A stretch of DNA of 16,298 bases from Verrucomicrobiales bacterium (GCA_023253495.1 JALRGF010000052.1:1-16298), one strand, 5' to 3'. Shown: positions 6,459 to 13,825, counted from the first letter of the stretch. The notes: generated by a model from the sequence alone, not told the origin. A program made the numbers and translations.

Positions 6459-7139
6459 ATGCCAGACGACCGCACCCCCGACCCCGCCGCCACCGAGGCC
6501 CTCGCCTCCCTGCGCGTGGAGTATTCCCTCAGCGAACTGGACGAACGCTTTGTCCAGCCCGACCCGTTGGCCCAGTTCGGCCACTGGCTGGCCGAGGCGC
6601 GCGCCGCCCGGATCACCGAACCGAATGCCATGGTGCTGGCCACCGTGTCCCCCGAAGGCCTGCCGTCGACGCGCACCGTGCTCCTGAAGGCGCTGGATGC
6701 CACCGGGCTGACGTTCTTCACCAACTATGAGAGCCGCAAGGCGCGTGACCTCGAAGCCAACCCGCGCGTTTCCGCCACCTTCCTGTGGGCCGACCTGCAG
6801 CGCCAGGTCCATGTGCACGGCACTGCGGAAAAAACGGCCTTCACCGACTCCGAGGCCTACTTCCAGACCCGGCCGTACCTCAGCCAGCTCGGCGCCCACG
6901 CTTCCCCGCAAAGTTCCGTGCTCCCGAACCGCGAGTGGCTCGAACAACGGTTCGCCGAGCTGGAAAAAAAGTTCCCCAAAGGCAACGTCCCCGTACCGCC
7001 AAACTGGGGCGGCTTCCGCATCGTCCCGGACACGCTGGAATTCTGGCAGGGCCGCCGCAGCCGGCTCCACGACCGCGTCCGCTACTCCCGCGACCCCGGA
7101 CATGCCGGCGGCTGGCGCATCGAGCGGCTCTCGCCGTAG
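6459..7139 (+). CDS. pdxH: Pyridoxine/pyridoxamine 5'-phosphate oxidase
   Basis: PdxH uses FMN and oxygen to oxidise pyridoxine or pyridoxamine 5'-phosphate to pyridoxal 5'-phosphate. From the ATG at 6459 the product has 226 residues, close to the family norm. Visible family segments are LRVEYSLSELDE near the start, NAMVLATVSPEGLPSTRTVL and LLKALD (FMN-binding region), FFTNYESRKARDLEANPR, QVHVHGTAEK, YFQTRPYLSQLGAHASPQS, and the C-terminal WGGFRIVPDTLEFWQG, RRSRLHDRVRYSRD and WRIERLSP. The open frame extends further upstream, but that part overlaps the divergent hpt gene and has no family similarity, so the internal ATG is preferred. No Shine-Dalgarno is visible. The gene converges on hslO. 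Confidence 0.95.
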   Translation: MPDDRTPDPAATEALASLRVEYSLSELDERFVQPDPLAQFGHWLAEARAARITEPNAMVLATVSPEGLPSTRTVLLKALDATGLTFFTNYESRKARDLEANPRVSATFLWADLQRQVHVHGTAEKTAFTDSEAYFQTRPYLSQLGAHASPQSSVLPNREWLEQRFAELEKKFPKGNVPVPPNWGGFRIVPDTLEFWQGRRSRLHDRVRYSRDPGHAGGWRIERLSP

Positions 7140-7222
7140 CCCGGGGAGCGTGCTCACCGGCGCAAAAAGGGCCGGTCTTCAGTCGTGGCCCGATGGCGGG
7201 TCGGATCCCTGACGAACGCACC

Positions 7223-7372
7223 TCACGGTTCCAGCGGACTCAGAATACGGGCGAAAGCAAGCCCCTGAAAGTCCTTCCGATTGGCGGTCGCAAACTCCGT
7301 GACACCGTGGGGCATCAGCGTGAAACCGAGCCGGACAACGATGCCCCCGAACCCCTCGTCTTCCCGCAAGAT
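7223..7372 (-). pseudogene. PIN-domain (VapC-type) toxin remnant, C-terminal end
   Basis: On the minus strand the frame ending in TGA at 7225-7223 reads LGFTLMPHGVTEFATANRK followed by DFQGLAFARILSPLEP. This resembles the C-terminal part of PIN-domain ribonuclease toxins (a DF-x-GL-x-F followed by a hydrophobic-x-P-L ending). Upstream the frame continues as ILREDEGFGGIVVR but then becomes glycine-rich and has no recognisable N-terminal PIN part with the catalytic aspartates, and no antitoxin gene is present. I read it as a decayed fragment in the convergent gap between pdxH and hslO. The family assignment is from memory of the pattern and not certain. Confidence 0.4.
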
Positions 7373-7467
7373 CGGACACAGCCCCCGACGACCCACGCCT
7401 CCATTTCCAGCGCCACCAGGCCGCGAAGCCCATTCCTCGCAGCCATGGGAACGCCACCTCCCGCCGC

Positions 7468-8277
7468 TTACGGCGCGATGAATGCCTCCATCGACTCACG
7501 GGTGATGACAAATTTCCGGCCGCAGCGCGGGCACCGCATGCGCAGGACCGCGTCGTCCCCGAAAAGACCGTCGGGGTCGCTGGTCATGACCGGACGGAGG
7601 GCGGCCATCATGCGCGCCTGGGTGCAGCCGCAGTGCCATCGGTACAGGCGGGTTTCCAGCAGGCTGAGCTGTTCGGTGCGGTCGAGGCTGCGGATGGCAT
7701 CATCGGTCAGCGACGCCAGCCAATCGAGGTCACAGTCCGGCTGGGCTGAGACCATGACAAAATCCTCCTCGCCATGAGCAAAAAACCGGGCCGGCCGTTG
7801 TTCGCTCTGGGAATAATAATGCTCGGCGGCGCGGAACGGGCTGACGCTCTCGAATTCCACACTGCTGCGCCGCACGGGTTTGCCATCACGGGTCAGGTCG
7901 CAGAAAAACAGATTCCGCCCGACATCCTTGACGTCCTCGGTGAAGAGCTGGCCGACCACCGTGCCGGCGCGGTTGTCGCCGGTGGCAAACAGGTTCAGCC
8001 GCGGCTGCTGGAAATGGATCGTCCACGCCGCCGCCTCGTTCCACGGACGGGAGGCGCAATGCAGGGTGAGCGCCGCCAGCGCCTCCTTGAACAGACCGTC
8101 GTGAAACGGCGCATGCTGGACCCCGAGCATGCCCTGATGCAGGTAATAATCGACATACAACGGCTCAAAGTCAGACCGCGCCACCAGCGCGTTGCGGCCG
8201 CGCACAAAATACGTGCGCACCTCAAGGCTGGAGGCGCTTTCGTCGGCAGGCAGCAATGGGCTGGAGTCGTGGCTCAT
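7468..8277 (-). CDS. hslO: Redox-regulated chaperone Hsp33
   Basis: Hsp33 is a cytoplasmic holdase chaperone activated by oxidation of a zinc-binding cysteine centre. The 269-residue protein has the two-part switch: C216-G-C218 (in YRWHCGCTQAR) and C249-P-R-C252 (in MRCPRCGRKFVI). The N-terminal substrate-binding domain includes VRTYFVRGRNALVARSDF (20-37). The SRPWNEAAAWTIHFQ segment is part of the same domain. The linker cysteines are separated by 30 residues, matching the C-x-C...C-x2-C arrangement of the family. The ATG at 8277 is chosen because the 19 residues added by the upstream start at 8334 lack family character. It is surrounded by decayed mobile-gene remnants, but the gene looks intact. 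Confidence 0.92.
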   Translation of the reverse strand: MSHDSSPLLPADESASSLEVRTYFVRGRNALVARSDFEPLYVDYYLHQGMLGVQHAPFHDGLFKEALAALTLHCASRPWNEAAAWTIHFQQPRLNLFATGDNRAGTVVGQLFTEDVKDVGRNLFFCDLTRDGKPVRRSSVEFESVSPFRAAEHYYSQSEQRPARFFAHGEEDFVMVSAQPDCDLDWLASLTDDAIRSLDRTEQLSLLETRLYRWHCGCTQARMMAALRPVMTSDPDGLFGDDAVLRMRCPRCGRKFVITRESMEAFIAP

Positions 8278-8426
8278 GGGTGGCTCATTGTCCACCACGG
8301 GCGCGCAGCGCGAAACTGAAAACCCATGGGGCATTTGCTGACCGGGGTGCCGGACAGAAAAAAGCGAGGACGAGAACGAGGGAGAAATGGCTCCTTGCAG
8401 CCACCACCTTTCCCACCCCCTCCTTC

Positions 8427-8552
8427 CTCATCCCAACGGGATGCCGGATCATAGCCGTGGGTGGCCGTCCCTGCTCCGGCCGCAGGCCCACTCACGGACG
8501 GACACCCACGGAAACCGTCGGCACAAGGACGCACCCTGAAAGGGTGCCAGAA
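8427..8552. repeat. Highly structured intergenic element with three nested or successive palindromes
   Basis: Three stem-loops follow each other. CATCCC-aac-GGGATG spans 8429-8443. A long stem pairs CCGTGGGTG-G-CCGTCC (8455-8470) with GGACGG-A-CACCCACGG (8496-8511), interrupted by a single mismatch and closed by a 25-nt loop. GCACCC-tgaaa-GGGTGC spans 8531-8547. No convincing protein is encoded. The layout resembles dispersed non-coding repeats that I recall from Verrucomicrobia and Planctomycetes genomes; that link is from memory and would need a genome-wide search. Confidence 0.55.
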
Positions 8553-8564
8553 GCACCATCCGCA

Positions 8565-8763
8565 GCCTGGCGCATCCCGACGGCCTGAACCCCATCGCCC
8601 TCCACGACGCCAACGGCGGCAAACACCGACTCGTCCCGCTCCCCAAGGCCCTCGAGCCCCTCCTCCCATTTCTGCTCGGCCACTCCTCGGTCGAAACCAC
8701 CATGATCTACCTCCACCTCCTCGATCGCCCAGGCACAGGCGCCCCCAGCCCCCTGGACCTCTC
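8565..8763 (+). pseudogene. Decayed integron-type tyrosine recombinase (integrase) remnant
   Basis: One plus-strand frame reads IALHDANGGKHRLVPLPKA, LEPLL and then PFLLGHSSVETTMIYLHLLD followed by RPGTGAPSPLDL. The first part matches the DGKGGKxRxVPLP beta-hairpin region of integron integrases. The second matches their C-terminal end: the GHSSVETTMIY box with the catalytic histidine and tyrosine, then the xRPGxGxxSPLD tail. The roughly 100 residues that normally lie between, with the H-x-L-R box, are deleted in frame, and the N-terminal half is absent, replaced by the structured repeat. It cannot be active. I see no attI or attC site and no cassette array. Confidence 0.75.
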
Positions 8764-8949
8764 ACCCATTGCTTCCAGACGCCATTCCACAGTTTCCCCT
8801 TGGATCCCCGGCATTTCTCTGCTAAATAATATCCATGATCGCATCTCGCAAAGCCGTGCCCCTCCGGGTCGCTTTTGCCCCGGTGATGCGGCTGTCGCAT
8901 ACCCAGGACAAAAAGTGACAATCGCATCACAAAGTTGTCAGAGCATGTA
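8764..8949. other. Non-coding gap upstream of the small membrane protein gene
   Basis: Composition becomes more AT-rich around CTAAATAATATCC (8820 onwards). Small inverted repeats are visible (ATGCG-gctgt-CGCAT at about 8885-8899, and TGACA...TGTCA before the next start). No promoter stands out clearly. Confidence 0.3.
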
Positions 8950-9369
8950 ATGAGGACCACAATCAAAATCGCAGCAGGGGTCGCGGTCGCTCTCGCGATT
9001 TTCGTATTCGCGGTCTTCGTCGAGTCCAACATGAGAAGCCGTTACGGAGGCCCGATGTCGATTGATGGACTCCCGATTAACAACTCGAGCGTGACCGGAA
9101 CATGGATGCCTGATTTCTTATGGGCAGGCAAAGCCTGGACAATTGTGATACAATCCGATGCTTATCTCGAACTCACTCTCGATGGCAGAGTCTATATCAT
9201 TCCCAAAGGTTCTCATGAGATTTACTCAAATCACAATCACACAAACACCGGGCAATTTGGCAACCGGGAATTCTGGGGCTATCCCGGCAGAATAAAAGTC
9301 CGCCAGCTCGACAAAAAGCCCCAACCAAGCGGTGAACGAGAGCCGGCGATGACGCCGGTTTTGAAATGA
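8950..9369 (+). CDS. Small membrane-anchored protein of unknown function
   Basis: I do not recognise this 139-residue protein. It starts MRTTIKIAAG and has one strong N-terminal hydrophobic segment at about residues 6-25 (IAAGVAVALAIFVFAVF), giving a membrane anchor or uncleaved signal with the rest probably outside the cytoplasm. The remainder looks like a small beta-rich domain (GTWMPDFLWAGKAWTIVI, YLELTLDGRVYIIPKGSHEI) with no known catalytic motif. ATG at 8950 is preferred over TTG at 8935. The gene is visibly less GC-rich and uses codons unlike its neighbours, and it follows an integrase remnant, which suggests recent acquisition. A terminator-like hairpin covers its last codons. Confidence 0.6.
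   Translation: MRTTIKIAAGVAVALAIFVFAVFVESNMRSRYGGPMSIDGLPINNSSVTGTWMPDFLWAGKAWTIVIQSDAYLELTLDGRVYIIPKGSHEIYSNHNHTNTGQFGNREFWGYPGRIKVRQLDKKPQPSGEREPAMTPVLK
9343..9362 (+). terminator. Terminator-like hairpin at the 3' end of the small membrane protein gene
   Basis: CCGGCG (9343-9348), loop ATGA, CGCCGG (9353-9358), then TTTT (9359-9362). The stem is perfect over 6 bp, but the T run is short and the hairpin lies inside the last codons of the gene, so termination strength is uncertain. Confidence 0.4.
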
Positions 9370-9424
9370 TACCCTTTTGGCAGCGGTCCCGTTACCGCCG
9401 TCGTTCGCTGATTCATATTCTCCG

Positions 9425-9660
9425 ATGCCGACCGTATTCACGAAAGAGGGATTCCGGTTCTTCTTCTACAGCAACGACCGCATGCCTATCCACGTCCATG
9501 TAACGCGCGGGAACGGCGAGGCGGTATTTCTGGTGGAGAGCAACGTAATCCTTCGTGAATCCGTTGGCATGAGAAGACAAGCGAATTGGCGAAAGCCGAA
9601 GCTCTTGCAATCGAGCATAACGAGCTTATCATCAGGAAGTGGCATGAATACTTTGATTGA
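9425..9660 (+). pseudogene. DUF4160-like protein, frameshifted
   Basis: From ATG at 9425 the sequence reads MPTVFTKEGFRFFFYSND, then RMPIHVHVTRGNGEAVFLVE, a good match to the DUF4160 family (short proteins with a PHVHV-like motif). After LRESVGM the frame is lost: the expected C-terminus, SELAKAEALAIEHNELIIR and KWHEYFD, ends at TGA 9660 in a different frame. Between ATG (9569-9571) and ACA (9577) there are 5 nt where 3 or 6 would keep the frame, most simply explained by a 2-bp AG/GA duplication. It could be a real mutation or a sequencing error. The molecular function of DUF4160 is unknown. The intact 3' part suggests the lesion is recent. Confidence 0.7.
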
Positions 9661-9901
9661 TACCCCGGTATCGGCAACCTACTCCCAAGGAATGATTTCC
9701 ATTCTCATGGAGAGTGGGCTCAGGTTCACGTTTCCTTGTTCCGCATACCCGCGTTTGGCGGCTGCCACAGACCAGCAACGGTCTAATCTTGAATTATCTC
9801 CGATGGGGCTGCACTGGCCTGACCTCGACGAAGACTTGTCGATCCGAGGCCTGCTGAGAGAGCATGCCAGACGCGAACAAGTCGGGACACCGCACCCCTG
9901 A
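9644..9901 (+). CDS. DUF2442-like small protein
   Basis: The 85-residue product begins MNTLIDTPVSATYSQGMISI, and ends with PRLAAATDQQRSNLELS and PMGLHWPDLDEDLSIRGLL. The last part matches DUF2442 proteins, which carry a P-R-L...A-T-x-x-Q-R...L...G-x-H-W-P-x-L-D-E-D-x-S-x-x-G-L-L signature. The ATG at 9644 overlaps the end of the DUF4160-like frame by 17 bp, so the two were a translationally coupled pair. DUF4160 and DUF2442 genes often occur side by side in bacteria and have been suspected to act as a module, possibly toxin-antitoxin-like; that role is inference. The continuous frame from 9425 to 9901 that joins both is created by the frameshift and is probably not a native fusion. Confidence 0.75.
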   Translation: MNTLIDTPVSATYSQGMISILMESGLRFTFPCSAYPRLAAATDQQRSNLELSPMGLHWPDLDEDLSIRGLLREHARREQVGTPHP

Positions 9902-10090
9902 CCCGACGCGAATTTTATCCGGCATGACTATTCCAACCTCAACCCACAGTCGACGCATCGATCCCGCTGCAGCAACCCCAGCCCGTGCTCCATCCTCGCC
10001 TCCGGCCGGGCAGGTGTAGAAGACCTTCGATGTTCGCCATTCTCCGGGGCGCAAGCGGTCAGATCATCGTTTCCGGTGCGGCGCCTTCCT
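9902..10090. other. Non-coding convergent gap between the DUF2442-like gene and plsC
   Basis: Nothing convincing is encoded. Minus-strand frames include a short segment with two cysteines (RDRCVDCGL) that could be debris of a transposase or zinc-ribbon protein, but this is too weak to call. No clear terminator hairpin with a T run was found. Confidence 0.3.
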
Positions 10091-10723
10091 TCACGGACGG
10101 TCTGCCTCATGATCCGGCAGTTCCAGGGCGGCGATTGCCTGCATGGTTTTTTCGCTGAGGCGCAGGTACCCGTCCTTGCCCTTGGTGGCGCGTTCCTCCT
10201 CGGTGAAGACGACCGGCTCGCCGACGACGACCCTGATTTTCCCGGGGCGTGGCAGGGTGGCCCCGCGCGGCATGGCTTCGTGGGCGCCGAAGATCCGCAG
10301 CGGCTGGACCGGCACGCCGGTTTTGGCGATGACCAGTCCCACGCCCGGCTCGCCCTTTTGCGGCGTGCCGTCCCAGCTCCGGGAGCCTTCGGGAAAGAGC
10401 AGGACGCGTTCGCCGCGCTGGAGCAGACGAATGATGTTTTTCAGGCCGGTCATGTCCGGCTGGTCCTGATCCACCGGGATCACGTTGAGCCGCGGATACA
10501 ACCACGCCCCGAAACCCCGGAACAACGACTTCCGGGCCAGAAACCAGATCTCCTTCCGGAAGGAGATACCCACCATCGGCGGATCGAGATAGCTGACATG
10601 GTTGCAGACGATCAGGGCCGGGCCTTCCTCGATGAGCCGCTCCCGGTGGATCACCTCATGCTGGAAAATCACATGCCCGACGGCCCGGGCGATGCTGTGG
10701 CAGATGCGGTAGGTCGGTGACAT
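10091..10723 (-). CDS. plsC: 1-acyl-sn-glycerol-3-phosphate acyltransferase (PlsC family)
   Basis: PlsC-type enzymes transfer an acyl chain to lysophosphatidic acid at the inner membrane, making phosphatidic acid. The 210-residue protein has the catalytic NHVSYLD (H42-x4-D47), a second conserved block around LNVIPVDQD (79-87), the FPEGSRS motif (110-116) and the fourth block GVPVQPLRI (136-144). It lacks a long N-terminal membrane region, as do many short PlsC proteins next to cmk. It lies 76 bp after the aroA-cmk stop on the same strand; cmk-plsC is a familiar order in several phyla, often followed by rpsA, which is not seen here. ATG at 10723 has no clear Shine-Dalgarno. Confidence 0.93.
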   Translation of the reverse strand: MSPTYRICHSIARAVGHVIFQHEVIHRERLIEEGPALIVCNHVSYLDPPMVGISFRKEIWFLARKSLFRGFGAWLYPRLNVIPVDQDQPDMTGLKNIIRLLQRGERVLLFPEGSRSWDGTPQKGEPGVGLVIAKTGVPVQPLRIFGAHEAMPRGATLPRPGKIRVVVGEPVVFTEEERATKGKDGYLRLSEKTMQAIAALELPDHEADRP

Positions 10724-10799
10724 GACAATGACAGACAGCGGAACTGTGGATGCGGAAAACGGGCGCTCCGGGGGCGCGGGCCGGCGGCGCGGCTACGGG

Positions 10800-12836
10800 T
10801 CACACCACCAGTTCCCTGGCGCGAAGGTCTTCGACGATCCGGCTGACCACCTCCCCGACACCGAGGTCGGACGTATCGATGACCAGTGCGCCCTCGGCCT
10901 GCCGCAGCGGAGCCACCTCGCGGGTGCGGTCCTGAAAATCACGCTGCGCCACCGAGTCGGCCAACCCCTGTGCCGCCCGACGCTGCGCGCGCACCTCGGG
11001 CGTGGCATCGATGTAATATTTGTACGGCGTTTCGGGAAAGATGGCGGATCCGATGTCACGGCCTTCCATGACGATGTTGGCCAGAGCGGCGTAGCCGCGC
11101 TGGAGCGGGTACAGGGCCGCGCGGACCGCAGGAATGCGGGCCACCGGCGAGACGGCGGCATTGACCTCCGCGGCATCCAGGTGGTCGGCGACCGCACCAT
11201 TCACCTCGATGGTCGCTTCACCATCGCGGTGACCGCACTCGATGCGCAGCCGGTGGAGATGCGCTTCCACCGCCGGTGCCTGCTCCGGATCGATCCCGGC
11301 ATCCACTACCGCCCGCGTGACCGCGCGGTAAATCGCTCCCGAATTGACGTGGACAAACCCCAGCTCCCGCGCCAAGGCACGCGCCACCGTGCTTTTGCCG
11401 GAGGCCGCCGGGCCGTCAATGGCAACCACCAGACCGCAGGCCGGGCGGTCCGGCCGGAGCTGTACCCCGCTCCCTGATCGACCCGATCCTCCCGCCCCGG
11501 CAACCGTGTCCCCGGCCTGAAACCGTGCCAGTTCCCGACCGAAGCCGGGGTAGCTTGTGTCCACACACTCGACCCCGGCCACCACCGTCTCGCCCTCGGC
11601 AAACAGCCCGGCAATGGCACCTGCCATGGCAATCCGATGGTCGCCGAAAGTCGGCAGCGGCCGCTCCGGAGCGTGCAGCCGGGCCGGACCGTCGATCTCC
11701 ATGCCGTCGTCGCGCTCGCGCACCGTCACCCCCATGGCGCGCAGGTTGCCGGCCACCGCGGCGATCCGGTCGGTTTCTTTGACGCGCAATTCCCGGGCAT
11801 CCCGGATGACCGTGGTCCCTTCGGCCAGCGCCGCGGCCACGGCCAGAATCGGCAGTTCATCGATGACATTGGGGATTTCCGCGCCCCCGATGGTCGTCGC
11901 CCGCAGGCGACCGCCCCGCACGATCAGACGGCCGGCCGGCTCGCCCCGGCCCGTAGTTTCAACGATCTCCTGCACGTGCGCTCCCATCCGGGCCAGCACC
12001 TTCAGGATGCCGGTCCGGGTCGGGTTCAGGCCGACATTCATGACCTGCAGCTCGCTCCCGGGCTGGGCCGCGGCCGCCACCAGCCAGAAGGCGGCGCTGG
12101 AAATGTCGCCGGGCACGGTGAAATCCCGCGCCACCGGCCGCTGTCCGCCTTCCAGCAGAATGTCATCCCCCTCGCGCCGCACCGCGATCCCGAAAACTTC
12201 GAACATCCGTTCGGTGTGATCGCGCGTCGGCACCGGTTCGGTCACCACGGTGCGACCCTCACAGAACAGACCGGCCAGCAGCACGGCACTTTTGACCTGC
12301 GCGCTGGCCACCGGCAGCCGGTAATGAATCGGGGTGAGCGCCCCGCCCTCGATCACCAGCGGCGGCAGACCGTCCTCGCCCTGTCCGGAAATCCTCGCCC
12401 CCATCAGGCTCAGCGGAGCGATCACGCGTTTCATCGGGCGCCGCGACAGCGAGGCGTCACCGAACAGCTCGGTGTGGAACGGCTGTGCTGCCAGCAACCC
12501 GCTCATCAGGCGCATGGTGGTGCCGGAATTGCCGCAATCGATCGGCCCGGCCGGCGCGTGCAACCCGCCTCCGGATCCATGCACCGTGATCGACACCACC
12601 CCCGGCTGGTCGGGCCCGTGCAGCGACGCCTCGTCCGGCACATCAATCCGCACCCCCATGGCCCGGAACGCCTTCATCGTCGCCAGGCAGTCTTCGCTGG
12701 CCAGAAAGCCGTCGATGCGGCTCACCCCGTCGGCCAGCGAGGCAATCATGACGGAGCGGTGCGAGATGCTCTTGTCACCGGGCACGGTGACCGAGCAGGC
12801 GATGGGTTTGGCGGAGCGGACGCGGAATTCAGCCAT
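10800..12836 (-). CDS. aroA-cmk: Fused EPSP synthase - cytidylate kinase (AroA-Cmk)
   Basis: A single 678-residue frame joins two enzymes. Residues 1-440 are 5-enolpyruvylshikimate-3-phosphate synthase (shikimate pathway): PGDKSISHR (19-27), CGNSGTTMRL (101-110), PVASAQVKSAVLLAGL (175-190), PTRDHTERM (203-211), NPTRTG (271-276), IDELPILA (325-332) and RVKETDRI (351-358). Residues 441-467 form a Gly/Ser/Pro-rich linker, and 468-678 are cytidylate kinase (CMP to CDP): P-loop GPAASGKST (475-483), NSGAIYRAVT (498-507), IVMEGRDIGSAIFPE (588-602), and an Arg-rich lid near 616-645. No stop or frame change separates the halves. The GDKS, SAQxK, RDHTE and NPTR words are those of class II EPSP synthases. 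The ATG at 12836 overlaps the tyrA stop by 8 bp (ATGGCTGA). Confidence 0.95.
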   Translation of the reverse strand: MAEFRVRSAKPIACSVTVPGDKSISHRSVMIASLADGVSRIDGFLASEDCLATMKAFRAMGVRIDVPDEASLHGPDQPGVVSITVHGSGGGLHAPAGPIDCGNSGTTMRLMSGLLAAQPFHTELFGDASLSRRPMKRVIAPLSLMGARISGQGEDGLPPLVIEGGALTPIHYRLPVASAQVKSAVLLAGLFCEGRTVVTEPVPTRDHTERMFEVFGIAVRREGDDILLEGGQRPVARDFTVPGDISSAAFWLVAAAAQPGSELQVMNVGLNPTRTGILKVLARMGAHVQEIVETTGRGEPAGRLIVRGGRLRATTIGGAEIPNVIDELPILAVAAALAEGTTVIRDARELRVKETDRIAAVAGNLRAMGVTVRERDDGMEIDGPARLHAPERPLPTFGDHRIAMAGAIAGLFAEGETVVAGVECVDTSYPGFGRELARFQAGDTVAGAGGSGRSGSGVQLRPDRPACGLVVAIDGPAASGKSTVARALARELGFVHVNSGAIYRAVTRAVVDAGIDPEQAPAVEAHLHRLRIECGHRDGEATIEVNGAVADHLDAAEVNAAVSPVARIPAVRAALYPLQRGYAALANIVMEGRDIGSAIFPETPYKYYIDATPEVRAQRRAAQGLADSVAQRDFQDRTREVAPLRQAEGALVIDTSDLGVGEVVSRIVEDLRARELVV

Positions 12837-13710
12837 GGGATCGGGTGTCGGGGGCGGCCAGCGCCTGGTCGCGAAGGGTCTTCGCCTCGGCCAGGAAATG
12901 GCGCAGTTGCCCATCGTCCGAGCGCTGCACAAAATCAAGCACCTCGCCCAACCGTGCGATCAGATCCTCCAGCGGCGCCACCAGCGCCTCCCGGTTTTCC
13001 AGGAGGATTTCCGTCCACAGGCCGGGATCGCCGGACGCAATGCGCGTGGTATCGCGGAACCCCTTGCCGGCCACCGCCGCCCGGCCGCCGTCCCCATCCA
13101 GCACCGCCAGCGCCACCGCCGACGCCGCCACATGCGGCAGATGACTGACCCGCGCCACCGCCGCGTCATGCTCGGCCGGAGTCATGGTGAAAAGCCGGCA
13201 CCCGAGCCGCTCCCAGAACGCCCGCATCCGCGGCAACGCGGACGCCTGCGGGGTGACAATGCACGCCGCGCCCGCAAACAAGTCGTCCCGCGCCGCCTCA
13301 AACCCGGCCGTCTCCGCCCCGGCCATCGGGTGGCTGCCGGTAAACGTCAGACCGGCCGCATCAAACACCGGAGCCACCCGCTCCGCCACAAACCCCTTCA
13401 CACTGCCCACATCGGTGATCAGAACACCGTCCGCCAACCGGTCGCGGGCATCGACAATCCGCCGCGCCAGATCCGGCATCACCCCGACCGGCGTGGCCAG
13501 CACGATACAATCCGCCCCGTCCACCGCCACCGCCACCTCGTCGGTGCCCACGTCCGCCCACCCGCGCGCCACCACCGCATCCGCCGCCGCCTGCCGCCGC
13601 GCCCACACCCGGATTTCGGAGGCCAGCCCGCCGCGGCGCACCGCGCCCGCCAGCGAACCACCCAGCAGCCCGGGACCCAGGATGGCGAGTCGTGCGAAAA
13701 GCGGAACCAT
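12829..13710 (-). CDS. tyrA: Prephenate dehydrogenase (TyrA)
   Basis: TyrA oxidatively decarboxylates prephenate to 4-hydroxyphenylpyruvate in tyrosine synthesis (or acts on arogenate; the sequence does not settle this). The 293-residue protein has the nucleotide-binding GPGLLG (12-17) after a short beta strand, the LATPVGVMPDL segment (71-81), ITDVGSVKG (98-106), GSHPMAGAE (125-133) and the SHLPH helix (189-193), then GFRDTTRIASGDPGLW (217-232), all typical of the family. There is no fused chorismate mutase or ACT domain. ATG at 13710 is preferred; an in-frame GTG at 13716 is two codons upstream. Its 3' end overlaps aroA-cmk by 8 bp, so the two aromatic-pathway enzymes are almost certainly co-translated. 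A 115-bp gap separates it from the lipoprotein gene. Confidence 0.94.
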   Translation of the reverse strand: MVPLFARLAILGPGLLGGSLAGAVRRGGLASEIRVWARRQAAADAVVARGWADVGTDEVAVAVDGADCIVLATPVGVMPDLARRIVDARDRLADGVLITDVGSVKGFVAERVAPVFDAAGLTFTGSHPMAGAETAGFEAARDDLFAGAACIVTPQASALPRMRAFWERLGCRLFTMTPAEHDAAVARVSHLPHVAASAVALAVLDGDGGRAAVAGKGFRDTTRIASGDPGLWTEILLENREALVAPLEDLIARLGEVLDFVQRSDDGQLRHFLAEAKTLRDQALAAPDTRSHG

Positions 13711-13825
13711 GGTCACAGGAAAACGCCACCCGTGTTCGGACGAGCCGGAATCACCACGCCACGCCGGCCCCGGAATCCCCAGGCCGCCGGCCCGAGGTCA
13801 ACCCGCCTGCCATCACCCCCGCGCC

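Noticed and set aside
8427..8552. Integron attC site next to the integrase remnant
   Set aside because: The long stem is suggestive, but I could not find the paired RYYYAAC/GTTRRRY core sites that define attC.
9377..9901. Single 174-residue DUF4160-DUF2442 fusion protein
   Set aside because: The middle of that frame (about 9572-9643) is not protein-like, while another frame there gives the expected DUF4160 C-terminus with its own stop; the fusion is produced by a frameshift.
9928..10110. Possible zinc-ribbon or transposase fragment on the minus strand
   Set aside because: Only two cysteines and no further family features; too short to support.
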